Assembly: GCF_014202505.1 (NCBI RefSeq)
Contig: NZ_JACHGW010000002.1
Span: 1-64,000, forward strand
Length of the DNA stretch: 64,000 bases
Reading direction: 5' to 3'
Origin: Armatimonas rosea
Lineage (GTDB): Bacteria > Armatimonadota > Armatimonadia > Armatimonadales > Armatimonadaceae
The position numbers were made by a program, and so were the translations under genes. Shown here in pieces: positions 1 through 9,238 of this stretch (positions within the stretch are counted from its first letter, which is position 1; every line of letters starts with the position of its first letter). The notes below the pieces were generated by a model. That model searched no databases. It was not told the origin of the DNA and was given only the letters and a program-made list of their open reading frames with translations.

Positions 1-193
1 GTCTTGTCTCTCCTCTTTTCTGTAGTGTTTGTGAAAGTGAATCGCTTAGTTGCGATGATCTCGCTATGCAGACGCTTTGTAAAGATACCCGACTCTATAG
101 CAGTGTCTATGGAGAGTTTGAACTAGTTGTTTCACTATTTGGTTTTAAAATTGTCTCCGGACTTCTACTTTTTGTGTAGTCTGGGGTACCGGT
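1..193 (+). other. Spacer upstream of 5S rRNA
   Basis: No gene was recognised here. The stretch is AT-richer than the rest of the window and contains short hairpins. It shows no recognisable 23S rRNA 3' end, so it is either part of a long 23S-5S spacer or a leader of a separate 5S unit. Confidence 0.5.
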
Positions 194-311
194 TTCTGGT
201 GTTTCTAGCGTGGGGGATCCACCCGTTCCCATTCCGAACACGGCAGTTAAGACCCATTGCGGCGAAGATACTGGGGGCATAAGCCTTTGGGAAAATAGCG
301 CGACGCCAGAA
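194..311 (+). rRNA. rrf: 5S ribosomal RNA
   Basis: This is the structural RNA of the large ribosomal subunit. The ends pair (TTCTGGTG with CGCCAGAA) and the conserved internal sequence around CCCATTCCGAACACGG is present, followed by GCAGTTAAG. The length, about 118 nt, is standard. A strong hairpin follows directly. The 23S and 16S genes, if linked, lie outside the window to the left. Confidence 0.97.
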
Positions 312-319
312 TTTATGTG

Positions 320-370
320 AGGGCCTTGTCTTTCTCTACGAATATCGTAGGGAGAGGCGAGGCCCTTTGC
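320..370 (+). terminator. Terminator after 5S rRNA
   Basis: AGGGCC at 320-325 pairs with GGCCCT at 361-366, and the inner TCTCTACGA pairs with TCGTAGGGAGA, giving a long stem followed by a short T-rich stretch. It lies between the 5S gene and the converging ADP-ribosylglycohydrolase gene and could stop transcription from both sides. Confidence 0.75.
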
Positions 371-375
371 GTTTG

Positions 376-1260
376 TCAGTCCCAGTCGGTCATCTTTCCA
401 TTGAGAGGTTCCCGGGAAGCGAGCCACTCGGTGGGAATAGGTACGCGGACTGCGAGAATACCTCCGACAATGGCGCAGGTTGTGTCCCGGTCACCGAGGC
501 CCGCGACGGTTAGCCAGAGGGCTTCTGCGTAGTTATCCAGCTGTCCTGCAGCGCACCAGAGACAGAAGGGCACGGTGTCTTGGCACGAGACCCCCGTTCC
601 ATTGCCCAGCGCTGCAACTGCTGTCACGACATGCCGCGCTTCAAGGCGTATTGCTTTCACGATTCCTGCGCGTACGAGGCTGTCGGGGACATGGGGGACG
701 ATCGCCTCTAGAAACTCAGCGCGCGAGACTTCCTTACCGCGCGTCTGCCAGGCAAGCGCCGTCGCCACGGCCACAGCGACCGCACCCGCTATTCCCTCTG
801 GACTAGCGTGGGTCACGACCGCGCTCTTTGCTGCTTCGATCTTTACCTTCTCTAGATCATCGGCAAAGTAGGCCCCGAGTGGGGCAACTCGCATCGCCGA
901 GCCGTTGCCAAAGCTACCTTGACCGTCGAACATGGCAGGGGCAAGCTTGTGCCACTTTCCCCCGACACGGTACTGGCGCATCAGGTCGTGCATCGCGGGG
1001 CCGTAGCCGCGCCCTGGCTCGTAACGCTCGCCAAACTGAAGGGCGAGAACGTCTTGGTTGATCTCGCCATATCTCTCCAGCACGTCCACAATACTGATCG
1101 CCATCTGGGTATCGTCGGTCCAGCGCCAGGGGGCACTGGGGAGCGCCCGCTGCGCGATTAGCCCCTCGACCACATTGGGATTGGAGAAGTAGCCCTCCCC
1201 AAACCCATCGCCGACCGAGAGGCCATCGAGTGAAAGTCGTGCGCGTTCGATTGGTGTCAT
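376..1260 (-). CDS. ADP-ribosylglycohydrolase family protein
   Basis: Predicted DraG/ARH-family hydrolase of 294 aa, which removes ADP-ribose from proteins or small molecules using a binuclear Mg centre. The N-terminal WTDDTQM motif near residue 47 and the C-terminal GDRDTT motif (usually GDxDT) carry the metal-binding aspartates, and GNGSAMRVAP is the family's central motif. The ATG at 1260 has an AGGAGA ribosome site about 9 bases upstream. It is the last gene of a leftward run after an NrtR-like regulator and two NADAR genes, so it probably belongs to an ADP-ribose turnover operon. The exact substrate cannot be told from sequence. Confidence 0.9.
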   Translation of the reverse strand: MTPIERARLSLDGLSVGDGFGEGYFSNPNVVEGLIAQRALPSAPWRWTDDTQMAISIVDVLERYGEINQDVLALQFGERYEPGRGYGPAMHDLMRQYRVGGKWHKLAPAMFDGQGSFGNGSAMRVAPLGAYFADDLEKVKIEAAKSAVVTHASPEGIAGAVAVAVATALAWQTRGKEVSRAEFLEAIVPHVPDSLVRAGIVKAIRLEARHVVTAVAALGNGTGVSCQDTVPFCLWCAAGQLDNYAEALWLTVAGLGDRDTTCAIVGGILAVRVPIPTEWLASREPLNGKMTDWD

Positions 1261-1297
1261 ATCTCTGTCTCCTGAGCTGCCGATTTCCAGTCGGCGG

Positions 1298-1738
1298 CTA
1301 CTCGGTGGTATAGCCCTCGCGGGTCTCCATGAGAATTTCCCCGAGGCGGTTCTTGCCGGTCCCGGTGCGGCCGGCTCCCCAGTAGTAGTCCGTGGGAGCG
1401 TCCTCGATCAGGGTTTCCTGACCCGTCTCGATTAGCTCGGTCTTGAGCGTCGCGTGGGTATCGAACTTGGCTTGGACCGCGCGGCGCATGATGTCGTCTT
1501 TTACGGCGTCCCAGTCTGGGCGGAGCGGGATCGCGCGGCTCCGGCCGAGGGTTTTCGCCTGTGCGGGGGACTTTGCCTGGCGGATCTTCTCCTGGTAGTC
1601 CGGGTGGGTGGGGAACTTCATTGCCTGGAAGTAGTGCTCGACTGTCGGCCAGTAGAGGCCATCGAGTAAAAAGCCATGCGGGGAGAAGTTCGAGAGATAG
1701 GCGTTTTCTTGGGTTTTGCTATAGAACTTAATGGGCAT
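1298..1738 (-). CDS. NADAR family protein, downstream copy
   Basis: A 146-aa NADAR (YbiA-like) protein. Family members cleave N-glycosidic bonds of ADP-ribose or riboflavin intermediates, and some reverse ADP-ribosylation of guanine. Typical motifs are the N-terminal YLSNFSPHGF, WPTVEHYFQAMKF, the DWDAVKDDIM segment and the C-terminal YYWGAGRTGTGKNRLGE. The start chosen at MPIKFY matches the paralogue. A longer in-frame start at 1807 would add a 23-residue stretch unlike the family. It overlaps the preceding NADAR gene by 11 bp, so translation is probably coupled. Confidence 0.88.
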   Translation of the reverse strand: MPIKFYSKTQENAYLSNFSPHGFLLDGLYWPTVEHYFQAMKFPTHPDYQEKIRQAKSPAQAKTLGRSRAIPLRPDWDAVKDDIMRRAVQAKFDTHATLKTELIETGQETLIEDAPTDYYWGAGRTGTGKNRLGEILMETREGYTTE

Positions 1739-2174
1739 CTTGTCGCTCTTTTCGTAGCTCCATGAGCAGCTCACCGAGGCGGTTCTTACCCGTGCCTTCG
1801 GTGCCACAGCCCCAGTAGTAGTCGTTGGTCGTCTTCTCGATCAAGATTTCATCGCCGGTGGAGAGCAGAAGCGCCGTGAGCTCAGGGTGGGCGGCAAACT
1901 TGGCGGCGAGTGCCCGGCGCATGACATCGTCGCGGACCACGTTCCAGTCTGGGCGGAGCGGGCGGTGGCGCTCACGGCCTTTTTCGGCAGCCTCCATCGG
2001 GCTAGCAGCGAGCCGGATCTCGTCTTGGTGCGCGGGATGGCCGACAAACTTCTGCGCCTGAAAGTAGTGCTCGCTCGTGGGCCAGAGGTGGCCATCGAGC
2101 GTGAACGGATGGGGCGAGAAGTTAGAAAAGGCTCCGTAGGGCACCTCATTGATTCGGTAGAACATGATGGGCAT
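1728..2174 (-). CDS. NADAR family protein, upstream copy
   Basis: A 148-aa NADAR protein, paralogue of the next gene (shared NFSPH, WPTxEHYFQAxKF, RPDWxxVxDDxMRRA and TNDYYWGxGxxGTGKNRLGE motifs). Known members act on ADP-ribose N-glycosides, including ADP-ribosyl-guanine. No Shine-Dalgarno is visible; TATAAA-like hexamers lie directly upstream together with a near-perfect palindrome at 2185-2198. Two copies in tandem suggest divided substrates, or an old duplication kept by selection. It follows the nrtR-like gene by 78 bp. Confidence 0.9.
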   Translation of the reverse strand: MPIMFYRINEVPYGAFSNFSPHPFTLDGHLWPTSEHYFQAQKFVGHPAHQDEIRLAASPMEAAEKGRERHRPLRPDWNVVRDDVMRRALAAKFAAHPELTALLLSTGDEILIEKTTNDYYWGCGTEGTGKNRLGELLMELRKERQDAH

Positions 2175-2184
2175 ATTTTATATG

Positions 2185-2198
2185 TCGTTTATACACGA
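2185..2198. promoter_or_regulatory. Candidate operator of the NADAR genes
   Basis: TCGTTTATACACGA is a near-palindrome (12 of 14 positions symmetric) ending 11 bases before the NADAR start and overlapping a TATAAA-like hexamer. The sequence GTyGTTTAT recurs upstream of the nrtR-like gene at 2976-2990. Binding by the NrtR-like protein is an inference. Confidence 0.4.
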
Positions 2199-2252
2199 AG
2201 TTTTGCTAAAAGAAAACCCCCGGCCTGGTGGCAAGGGGCTGAGGAGGTTTTG

Positions 2253-2951
<699 letters not shown>

Positions 2952-2975
2952 GATTAAATTCTTTTAATATTGGCT

Positions 2976-2990
2976 GTTGAGATAAACAAC
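2976..2990. promoter_or_regulatory. Candidate operator upstream of nrtR-like gene
   Basis: On the minus strand this reads GTTGTTTATCTCAAC, with GTTG/CAAC arms and the GTyGTTTAT core also found before the NADAR genes. It lies 25-39 bases upstream of the nrtR-like start, a fitting place for autoregulation. Function is inferred. Confidence 0.35.
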
Positions 2991-3086
2991 CCCCGTAATT
3001 CTATCAGGGATTGTAGGGATTTTGCTAGGTGTTTAGAGTGTTTTTCTTCACAGATTGAGGGATTTTCCCGAGGCGTAGGAAGAACG

Positions 3087-3542
3087 TTAAGCCGCGAGGA
3101 CTTGCCGGTAGGGCAGGGCCTGAGCGGGCGCGGCGGCGCGCGGGGCAAGCACACGCAGTAGGTAGGGGATGTCCTCACGATCAGGGACCAGGAGAACGAC
3201 CCGCTGTGCGGAGAAGCGCACCGCACCACGAAGCCGCAGGCCCGTGATCATCCAGCCCGTCTCGACACTCTGGCAGGAGAGGTCACCCAGCGCAATGCTG
3301 CGCTCGCCCACGACGATGGTGGCCTGGCCGGTGGGAGCGACCTCGAAGCGAGCGGGGAGGTTGTCAAAGCCGGGGCCGCTGGCGCGCAGGTCTAGCCCCT
3401 GGGGAAGCCGGACCCGAGGATCGGCATGAGCGGGCACCTGTACCTGGTGCTGTGCCGTGAAGATGCCCCGGTTCTGGTGAGCAGCCAGGGAGTTCCAGAG
3501 TTGTTTGGCCGGAGCCTGAATCTTCGTCAACATTGCGTTCAT
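3087..3542 (-). CDS. Hypothetical protein
   Basis: A 151-aa protein that I do not recognise. The N-terminus is hydrophilic and the middle contains alternating hydrophobic segments typical of a beta-rich soluble domain. It has no signal peptide, membrane span, cysteine pattern or catalytic motif that I can name. It stands alone, transcribed away from tatA, with about 135 bp of AT-rich sequence separating its end from the nrtR-like start. Confidence 0.55.
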   Translation of the reverse strand: MNAMLTKIQAPAKQLWNSLAAHQNRGIFTAQHQVQVPAHADPRVRLPQGLDLRASGPGFDNLPARFEVAPTGQATIVVGERSIALGDLSCQSVETGWMITGLRLRGAVRFSAQRVVLLVPDREDIPYLLRVLAPRAAAPAQALPYRQVLAA

Positions 3543-3647
3543 GTATTTAATGATTGGTGGGTCTAGGATATACCCTTACTAGATTTTAGTTGAAAATTTT
3601 TAGGGGATGTGGAATCCGCGATACAATACTCCCGAAGAGGAAAGAAG

Positions 3648-3815
3648 ATGCTATCGTTTGGGTATTGGACATCTCCCAGCATGTGGCTGGTCGTGGTTTT
3701 GGTGATCGTTTTGTTCTTTGGTGCTCCCAAGTTGCCGCAGCTTTTCAAGGGCCTCGGCCAGGCAACGCGTGAGTTCAAAGAAGGAATCGACGAGCCCGAG
3801 ACCAAGAAAAAGTAG
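3648..3815 (+). CDS. tatA: Sec-independent translocase protein TatA
   Basis: A 55-aa TatA/E-type component of the twin-arginine protein export pore in the cytoplasmic membrane. It has one N-terminal membrane span (WLVVVLVIVLFFG), the FGxxKLPQL hinge, the amphipathic helix LFKGLGQATREFKEG and a charged tail. The start at 3648 is preceded by GAGGAAAG; a start 39 bases upstream would place charged residues before the span. A TACAAT -10-like hexamer lies about 18 bases before. No tatC is in the window. It is followed after 15 bp by an HtrA protease gene. Confidence 0.9.
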   Translation: MLSFGYWTSPSMWLVVVLVIVLFFGAPKLPQLFKGLGQATREFKEGIDEPETKKK

Positions 3816-3830
3816 CCTGGAGCAAGGGCG

Positions 3831-5036
3831 ATGAAGAGAGCGCTAAGCTATGGAGCGACCTTTGTAACGGGGTTTGCTGCCTGTGCGCTGATCCTCTCTC
3901 TGGCACAGAATCGCCTTGGAGTGCAGGGGGTACTGCCTCCGGGGCGACGTGCGCTCTCGCAGGCGCTGGCGCAGGCCCCGACCGGTGGGGCGGCGCGAGC
4001 GCTCAGTGGGCTCCCCTCGGTTGCGGATGCGGCGGCTCGTGTCTCTCCTGCAGTGGTCAATATCGAGGTCGAAGGCCATGAGCAGGTCAAGGGCGAGGGA
4101 TTTTTTGGGCAGTTCTCCCGCCAGGATCGCCGCTTTGAGGGCTCTGGCTCCGGGGTACTTCTCTCGGCGGATGGCTATGTCCTCACCAATAGCCATGTGA
4201 TCTCTCCCCTCGTGGGCCAGCAAGACTCCAAGTGCCAGGTGACCCTGGCCAATGGGCGGCGCTTCTCCGTGACCGTGATCGGCACCGATGCCGCCAGCGA
4301 CCTCGCCGTGGTGAAGCTCCTGGGCGCGAAAAACCTCACCCCCGCTATTCTGGGCGACTCCGACTCTGTGCGCGTGGGCGACTGGGCGATCGCGGTGGGC
4401 AACCCGCTTGGCTTTAATTCGTCGGTGACCCTGGGGATTGTCTCCGCCCTCAACCGCCACTACCCGCGCCAAGACAGCTCCGCTCTCGACCGGGTGATTC
4501 AGACCGACGCATCGATCAATCCTGGCAACTCCGGGGGCGCCCTCGCCGATGCGGAGGGGCGGGTCATCGGGATCAATACCGCGATCGCCACCACGACGGG
4601 CGCATCGACGGGAATTGGCTTTGCGATCCCGATCAACACCGCCCGCAAGATCGCCGCGCAGCTGATCGAGAACGGGAAAGTGCTCCGGCCCTATCTCGGG
4701 GTGATCTACACCCCGCTCGCGGAGGTGGACCGCACCGCCCTGCCGAGCAACATTACCCTCCCCCCCGATAGCAAGGGGATGCTGGTGCACGCAGGGAGTG
4801 GCTCCGCCGCGGTCGTGCCGGGCTCACCGGCGCAGAAGGCAGGGATTGTGGAGTGGGATGTCCTGCGCACCGCCGATGGCAAGCCGCTCGACAACGACGA
4901 TACCCTCCGCACGATCATTGCGAGCCACGCGGTGGGGGAGCCGCTGAAGCTGACTCTCTGGCGCAATGGCACGGAGCAGGCACTGACGATCTCACTGGAA
5001 GAGATGCCCGCCTGGTTTACGCAGCCGAATCGCTAG
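3831..5036 (+). CDS. HtrA/DegP-like serine protease with PDZ domain
   Basis: A 401-aa trypsin-like envelope protease for damaged exported proteins. An N-terminal hydrophobic segment (residues 8-25) anchors or exports it. The catalytic triad is visible as His122 (TNSHV), Asp157 (ASDLAVVK) and Ser234 (NPGNSGGAL). One PDZ domain follows from about residue 285 to 395. It sits 15 bp behind tatA and probably shares its transcript. It ends in a 20-bp convergent overlap with the MFS gene. Confidence 0.93.
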   Translation: MKRALSYGATFVTGFAACALILSLAQNRLGVQGVLPPGRRALSQALAQAPTGGAARALSGLPSVADAAARVSPAVVNIEVEGHEQVKGEGFFGQFSRQDRRFEGSGSGVLLSADGYVLTNSHVISPLVGQQDSKCQVTLANGRRFSVTVIGTDAASDLAVVKLLGAKNLTPAILGDSDSVRVGDWAIAVGNPLGFNSSVTLGIVSALNRHYPRQDSSALDRVIQTDASINPGNSGGALADAEGRVIGINTAIATTTGASTGIGFAIPINTARKIAAQLIENGKVLRPYLGVIYTPLAEVDRTALPSNITLPPDSKGMLVHAGSGSAAVVPGSPAQKAGIVEWDVLRTADGKPLDNDDTLRTIIASHAVGEPLKLTLWRNGTEQALTISLEEMPAWFTQPNR

Positions 5037-6291
5037 CGCTTCCCTCCGGCACGAGGGTCTGGCGCGCGCGGCGCAGGCCGGGGGAGAGAATCACCGCAAG
5101 GAGCGCACAGCTCGCGGCCAGCCCTGCTCCCAGAGCCATCGCGCTCGCCGTGCTTGTCCGCGAGGCGACCAGCCCCGCCCAGGCGCTGCCCAGAGGTGTG
5201 AGCCCCATCATTAAAAACGCATGGACTCCCATCACGCGGCCACGGAGCGCATCGGGCACCGACGCTTGCAAGAGACTATTGCTGGTGGCAAAGACACAGA
5301 TCATGCAGAACGAGGAGAGTGGGGCAAAGAGAAAGGCCCACTGGAGGCTGTGGCAGAGCGCCGTCCCGAGCGAGAAGAGCGGAAAGAGTACTGCCCCCAC
5401 CGTGACAAGCCGGCCTTTGTAGGGGGAGCTGGAGAGCAGCGTGCAGGTCAGCGCTCCCAGGAGCGCGCCAACACCGCGGGCGCTCATCAGCTGGCTGTAG
5501 CGGGTGGCGTCCGCCCCGAGGGCGTACTTGGCAAGCGTGGGCAGCAGGATCCAGTCGCCGGCCATGAAGATCGAGAAGCCCGCCAAGATCGCCATCATCG
5601 CGACAATCGGTTGGTGCTGGCGCAGATAACCAAGGGCCTCTTTGACTCCCTTAAGCGGCGCCTCTTTGCCCGTTGCACGGGCTGCAAAGCTCCCGCGCAT
5701 CAGGCAGAGCCCTAGGATCACCGCGAGGTAGGAGAGCCCATTGGCCAGGAAGCACGGTGCCATCGCGCGCTCCTTGTCGGCGATCAGGAAGCCTGCCACC
5801 ATCGGCCCGAGCACACGTGCGGCGTTGAACAGCGACGAGTTCAGCCCAATGGCGTTGTGCAGGTCCTCCTTGCCCACCAGCTCGACAATAAACGCCTGCC
5901 GCGCGGGGATATCAAAGACATTGGTGACACCCAGCAGGGTCGCAAACACCGCGACATGCCAGAGCTGCACCTGACCGGCGTAGACCAGTGCCGCCATCCC
6001 CAAGGCGAGGAGCCCCTGCGCCACCTGTGCCCATAGAACAATCTTGTGCTTGGAGAAACGGTCCGCGAACCAGCCGCCGTAGAACGCTCCTAAGAGCATG
6101 GGCAGCGAGCCGAGGGTGGTCACCCAGCCCTGCGCCGCACTCGCCTCTTTTTCACTTCCTGCCAGGAGCGTCACCAGCCACCCCTGCGCCGTCATCTGCA
6201 TCCAGGAGCCGATCAGCGAGATGGCCTGCCCTGAGAAGAAAAGCTGGTAGTTACGGTGGCGGAGGGCGGAGAAGGCGGCAGGGGTTGACAC
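5017..6291 (-). CDS. MFS transporter, EntS-like exporter
   Basis: A 424-aa major facilitator of about 12 membrane spans, most like the DUF894/enterobactin-exporter group (opening FSALRHRNYQLFFSGQAISLIGSWMQ, shared by that group; GWFADRFSKHKIV between spans 2 and 3). The substrate is unknown. The start is a GTG, and TAGCAT ends exactly 6 bases before it with no Shine-Dalgarno, the leaderless layout common in this window. The 3' end overlaps the htrA-like gene. Confidence 0.88.
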   Translation of the reverse strand: MSTPAAFSALRHRNYQLFFSGQAISLIGSWMQMTAQGWLVTLLAGSEKEASAAQGWVTTLGSLPMLLGAFYGGWFADRFSKHKIVLWAQVAQGLLALGMAALVYAGQVQLWHVAVFATLLGVTNVFDIPARQAFIVELVGKEDLHNAIGLNSSLFNAARVLGPMVAGFLIADKERAMAPCFLANGLSYLAVILGLCLMRGSFAARATGKEAPLKGVKEALGYLRQHQPIVAMMAILAGFSIFMAGDWILLPTLAKYALGADATRYSQLMSARGVGALLGALTCTLLSSSPYKGRLVTVGAVLFPLFSLGTALCHSLQWAFLFAPLSSFCMICVFATSNSLLQASVPDALRGRVMGVHAFLMMGLTPLGSAWAGLVASRTSTASAMALGAGLAASCALLAVILSPGLRRARQTLVPEGSASDSAA

Positions 6292-6297
6292 GTCTCT

Positions 6298-6303
6298 ATG
6301 CTA
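6298..6303 (-). promoter_or_regulatory. -10 hexamer, leaderless MFS gene
   Basis: TAGCAT on the minus strand, followed by AGAGAC and then the GTG start of the MFS gene; the 6-base gap puts the expected transcription start at the start codon. Confidence 0.5.
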
Positions 6304-6320
6304 CCACGGGGCGCTTCTTC

Positions 6321-6490
6321 GATCGCCCCCATTCGCGGGGGGCGTCTCGCTCCCATGAACGCACCCAGAGGGTACCCGGTCTTACTGTCCTCGTGCCTCG
6401 GACACAAAGGGCTCCGCCCATGAGTCGGTATGGGCGGGACGCCCTTCGTAGCCGTAGGCTCTCCAGTCCCCCCGTTCTGATCGGGGGGAT
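6321..6490. repeat. Palindromic repeat family D, copy 1
   Basis: A hairpin-rich intergenic element bounded by GATCGCCCCC and a GATCGGGGGGATC end. It shares the stretch GTCCTCGTGCCTCGGACACA with 12292-12442 and, inverted, with 28227-28340. It also shares CACCCAGAGGGTACCCG with the elements at 7991-8175 and 25504-25649. Confidence 0.75.
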
Positions 6491-6500
6491 CACCGAGGGG

Positions 6501-7988
6501 CTACTCTACCGCTAGGTGCAGGACATCTTCTTGCGTGGCCTTGGTGGCGTCTTCGATCTCGCCGGTGAGCTTGCCGCCGCGCATGACAAGAATGCGGTCG
6601 CTCATGCCCAGCACCTCGGGGAGCTCGGAGGAGATCATCAGGATGGCTTTTCCCTCCGTGGCGAGCTTGCGCATCAGGACATAGATCTCGTACTTGGCAC
6701 CGACATCGACCCCGCGTGTGGGCTCGTCGAAGATGAGAATCTCGGAGTTTGCCTGGAGCCACTTGGCCAGCACGACTTTCTGCTGGTTGCCGCCCGAGAG
6801 GTTGCGTGCCAGCTGCTCCTGGTGGGGCGTCTTGATGAGCAGGCTCTGGACATAGCCGCCAAAGGCCTCGCGCTCCTTGTTGCCGTCCACAAAGCCCAGC
6901 TTGCCCAGGCTCTCTAGGTTCGGAAGGCCGAAGTTGCCCCGGAGCGCCAGATCGAGCACGAGCCCCTGGCGCTTGCGGTCCTCGGTGAGCAGGCAGATTC
7001 CGGCCTTGACCGCGTCCTGTGGCGAGCGCAGGGGGAGCGGCTTGCCGTCCAGGATCACCTCGCCACTGTCGCGCAGGTCGGCACCAAAGAGCAGGCGGGC
7101 GACCTCGGTGCGGCCCGCGCCCACCAGACCCGAGAGCCCGAGAATCTCCCCGCGTCGGAGCTCGAACGAGACATCCTGAACAAACTTGCCGCGGGTGAGG
7201 TTCTTGACCACCAGCCGCGCCTCGCCGATCTTCTGGGCGGGGTCGCGCGGGGGGAACTCGGCGGAGAGGGCGCGGCCGACCATCGACTCGATCAGCTTGG
7301 GGCGGGTCCACTCCGAGACCGGCTTGGTGGCGATCCACTGGCCATCGCGCATGACGGTCGCGGTGTCGCAGAGCTGGAAGATCTCATCGAGGCGGTGGGA
7401 GACATAGACAATCCCGATTCCCTGCGCCTTGAGATCGCGAACAATGGCAAAGAGCGCGTCCACCTCGCGGCCGGAGAGCGCCGCCGTGGGCTCGTCCATG
7501 ACCAGGATCTTCGCGTTCTGGGAGAGAGCCTTGGCGATCTCGACTAGCTGCTGCTGCGCAACTGTCAGCTCGCCCACCGGAGTGGTGGCCTGAAACGGCG
7601 CGGCGAGCCGCGTGAGCAGTGCCTGCGCCGCCGCGTTTTCGTCGGCGCGGGTGATAAAGCCGCCCTTGGTCTTCTCACGGCCCAGGAACAGGTTCTCCGC
7701 CACCGAGAGCTGCGGGATGAGGTTGAACTCCTGGTAGATCACCGCGATCCCGCGCTCGGTGGCATCGCGCGGCCCGGCGATCGTGATCTGCTCCCCGTTG
7801 AGGTGGATCGTCCCCGCATCGGGCTGGTGCGCGCCCGAGAGCACCTTGAGTAGCGTGGACTTGCCCGCCCCGTTCTCCCCGAGGAGCGCGTGAATCTCGC
7901 CCGCCTCTAGCGCCAGCCGCCCCTCGCGGATCGCCAGGACACCAGGGAAGGACTTCTGGATTCCCTCCATGCGCAGTAGGCTACTCAT
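6501..7988 (-). CDS. Sugar ABC importer ATP-binding protein (RbsA/MglA type)
   Basis: A 495-aa ATPase with two nucleotide-binding domains, powering a ribose/galactose-type importer. The first half has a Walker A at residues 37-45 (GENGAGKST), a signature-like LTVAQQQLVEIAKAL and Walker B ILVMDEPTAAL. The second half has the degenerate Walker A GLVGAGRTE usual for this family, LSGGNQQKV and ILIFDEPTRGVD. It lies downstream of the cognate permease and binding-protein genes. Its ATGAGTAG start originally overlapped the permease stop and is now separated from it by an inserted repeat. Confidence 0.93.
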   Translation of the reverse strand: MSSLLRMEGIQKSFPGVLAIREGRLALEAGEIHALLGENGAGKSTLLKVLSGAHQPDAGTIHLNGEQITIAGPRDATERGIAVIYQEFNLIPQLSVAENLFLGREKTKGGFITRADENAAAQALLTRLAAPFQATTPVGELTVAQQQLVEIAKALSQNAKILVMDEPTAALSGREVDALFAIVRDLKAQGIGIVYVSHRLDEIFQLCDTATVMRDGQWIATKPVSEWTRPKLIESMVGRALSAEFPPRDPAQKIGEARLVVKNLTRGKFVQDVSFELRRGEILGLSGLVGAGRTEVARLLFGADLRDSGEVILDGKPLPLRSPQDAVKAGICLLTEDRKRQGLVLDLALRGNFGLPNLESLGKLGFVDGNKEREAFGGYVQSLLIKTPHQEQLARNLSGGNQQKVVLAKWLQANSEILIFDEPTRGVDVGAKYEIYVLMRKLATEGKAILMISSELPEVLGMSDRILVMRGGKLTGEIEDATKATQEDVLHLAVE

Positions 7989-8193
7989 GGTGCACCTCGC
8001 TTTACCTCTCCCCGCGCTTTAGCGCGCGACCCGGGTACCCTCTGGGTGCGGCTGATCGCTCGTTCCTCGCTGCGAAGAGGGTGAAAATCCACCGCTCGTC
8101 TGGCTACGGGAATCCCTTCCTTCGCGAAGCCGGAGGGAGTGGCTGAGTTCCACGAAGCCGAGGGAGGTGAAAAATGCAGTAGGCTACTCATGG
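7973..8193. repeat. Inserted repeat flanked by 18-bp direct duplication
   Basis: GCAGTAGGCTACTCATGG occurs at 7973-7990 and again at 8176-8193. Between them are 185 bp of hairpin-rich sequence related to family D (CCCGGGTACCCTCTGGGTG, GCGCTTTAGCGCGC). The duplicated 18 bp covers the ATGAGTAG junction of permease stop and ATPase start, so both genes stay intact. Confidence 0.85.
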
Positions 8194-9182
8194 CCGCCTT
8201 TCTGCTGGAGCGCGGTGACAAGGACGGCGAAGAGGAGAACGCAGCCGACCACGGTGCCGCGCCAGATATCCGGGTTGGAGAAGGTAAAGTTGATCGCCGA
8301 GAGAATCGTGATCACGAGGGTGGCCCCGAGGATGGTTCCCGGCACCGACCCGCGCCCGCCGGTCAGGCTCGCGCCTCCGACCACTGCGGCGGCGACTGCA
8401 TCGAGCTCGTAGCCCTGGCCCAGCTGGGGGTTGCCCTGCCGGCCGTAGCCTGCCCAGAGGATTCCCGCCAGCCCGCCGAGCAGGGCGCTGATCCCGTAGG
8501 CAAAGAGCTTGATCTTAAAGATATTCACCCCCGAGAGTCGTGTCGCTTGCTCATTGCCGCCGAGGGCGTAGAGGTAGCGCCCGATCCGGGTGCGGGTGAG
8601 CAGGACATGCGCGACGACTGCCACCACGACAAGCATGGTCCAGAGCGGCCAGCCCTTGGAAAGATCGGTGATGAGCGGGTAGTCGTTGAGGGAGATCGGG
8701 AGCTGCTTGTTGACGATCAGCGACTGGCTCCGCAGGACCAAGAGCGCCGCGAGGGTCACGACAAAGGGCGGGAGCTTGAGCTTGTGGATTAGGGTCGCGT
8801 GGAGCAGGCCAATCGCCAGCGCGCAGAGCAAGGTCAGCAGGATCGCCAGAAACGCCGCCGGTCCTGCCATCAGTCCCACCGAGAACTTGGTCACAAAGAG
8901 CGCCACCAGCATCCCCGCAAAGGCGATGATCGAGCCCAGGGAGAGGTCGATGCCGCTGGTGATGATGACGATGGTCTCCCCGATGGCAAAGAGGGAGAGG
9001 AGCGCTACCTGCTGGAGGATGTTGGTGAGGTTGAGCGGGCCAAAGAAGTTGGCGCGCTGCTCGGTGAACGCCATACCCAGGCAGAGCAGAGCCAGCACGG
9101 CCACGACACTGAGCTCCCTTGACTTCAGCAGGCGCGCGACAATGCCCGGCCCTGCAGATCTATCCATTTCCTTTACCGCCAC
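8184..9182 (-). CDS. Sugar ABC importer permease (RbsC type)
   Basis: A 332-aa membrane permease with about 8-10 spans, of the ribose/xylose/galactose importer family (ETIVIITSGIDLSLGSIIAFAG near residue 75-95 is the family hallmark; AAAVVGGASLTGGRGSVPGT is the coupling region). The probable start is GTG at 9182 with AGGA upstream; an ATG five codons later is possible. It stands between the binding-protein gene and the ATPase gene in the standard order. The substrate is not decidable. Confidence 0.92.
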   Translation of the reverse strand: MAVKEMDRSAGPGIVARLLKSRELSVVAVLALLCLGMAFTEQRANFFGPLNLTNILQQVALLSLFAIGETIVIITSGIDLSLGSIIAFAGMLVALFVTKFSVGLMAGPAAFLAILLTLLCALAIGLLHATLIHKLKLPPFVVTLAALLVLRSQSLIVNKQLPISLNDYPLITDLSKGWPLWTMLVVVAVVAHVLLTRTRIGRYLYALGGNEQATRLSGVNIFKIKLFAYGISALLGGLAGILWAGYGRQGNPQLGQGYELDAVAAAVVGGASLTGGRGSVPGTILGATLVITILSAINFTFSNPDIWRGTVVGCVLLFAVLVTALQQKGGHE

Positions 9183-9238
9183 TCTTGTTGGTTCCTATCT
9201 GACGCAAAAATCAATACATAATACACTTTAGAAAATCA

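Noticed and set aside
1-193. 23S rRNA 3' end
   Set aside because: The conserved end of 23S rRNA could not be found in these bases; it is only spacer.
3843-4790. A 315-codon open frame on the minus strand inside the htrA-like gene
   Set aside because: It mirrors the conserved protease on the other strand, lacks a ribosome site and gives a composition of Arg/His/Gly runs typical of GC-rich shadow frames.
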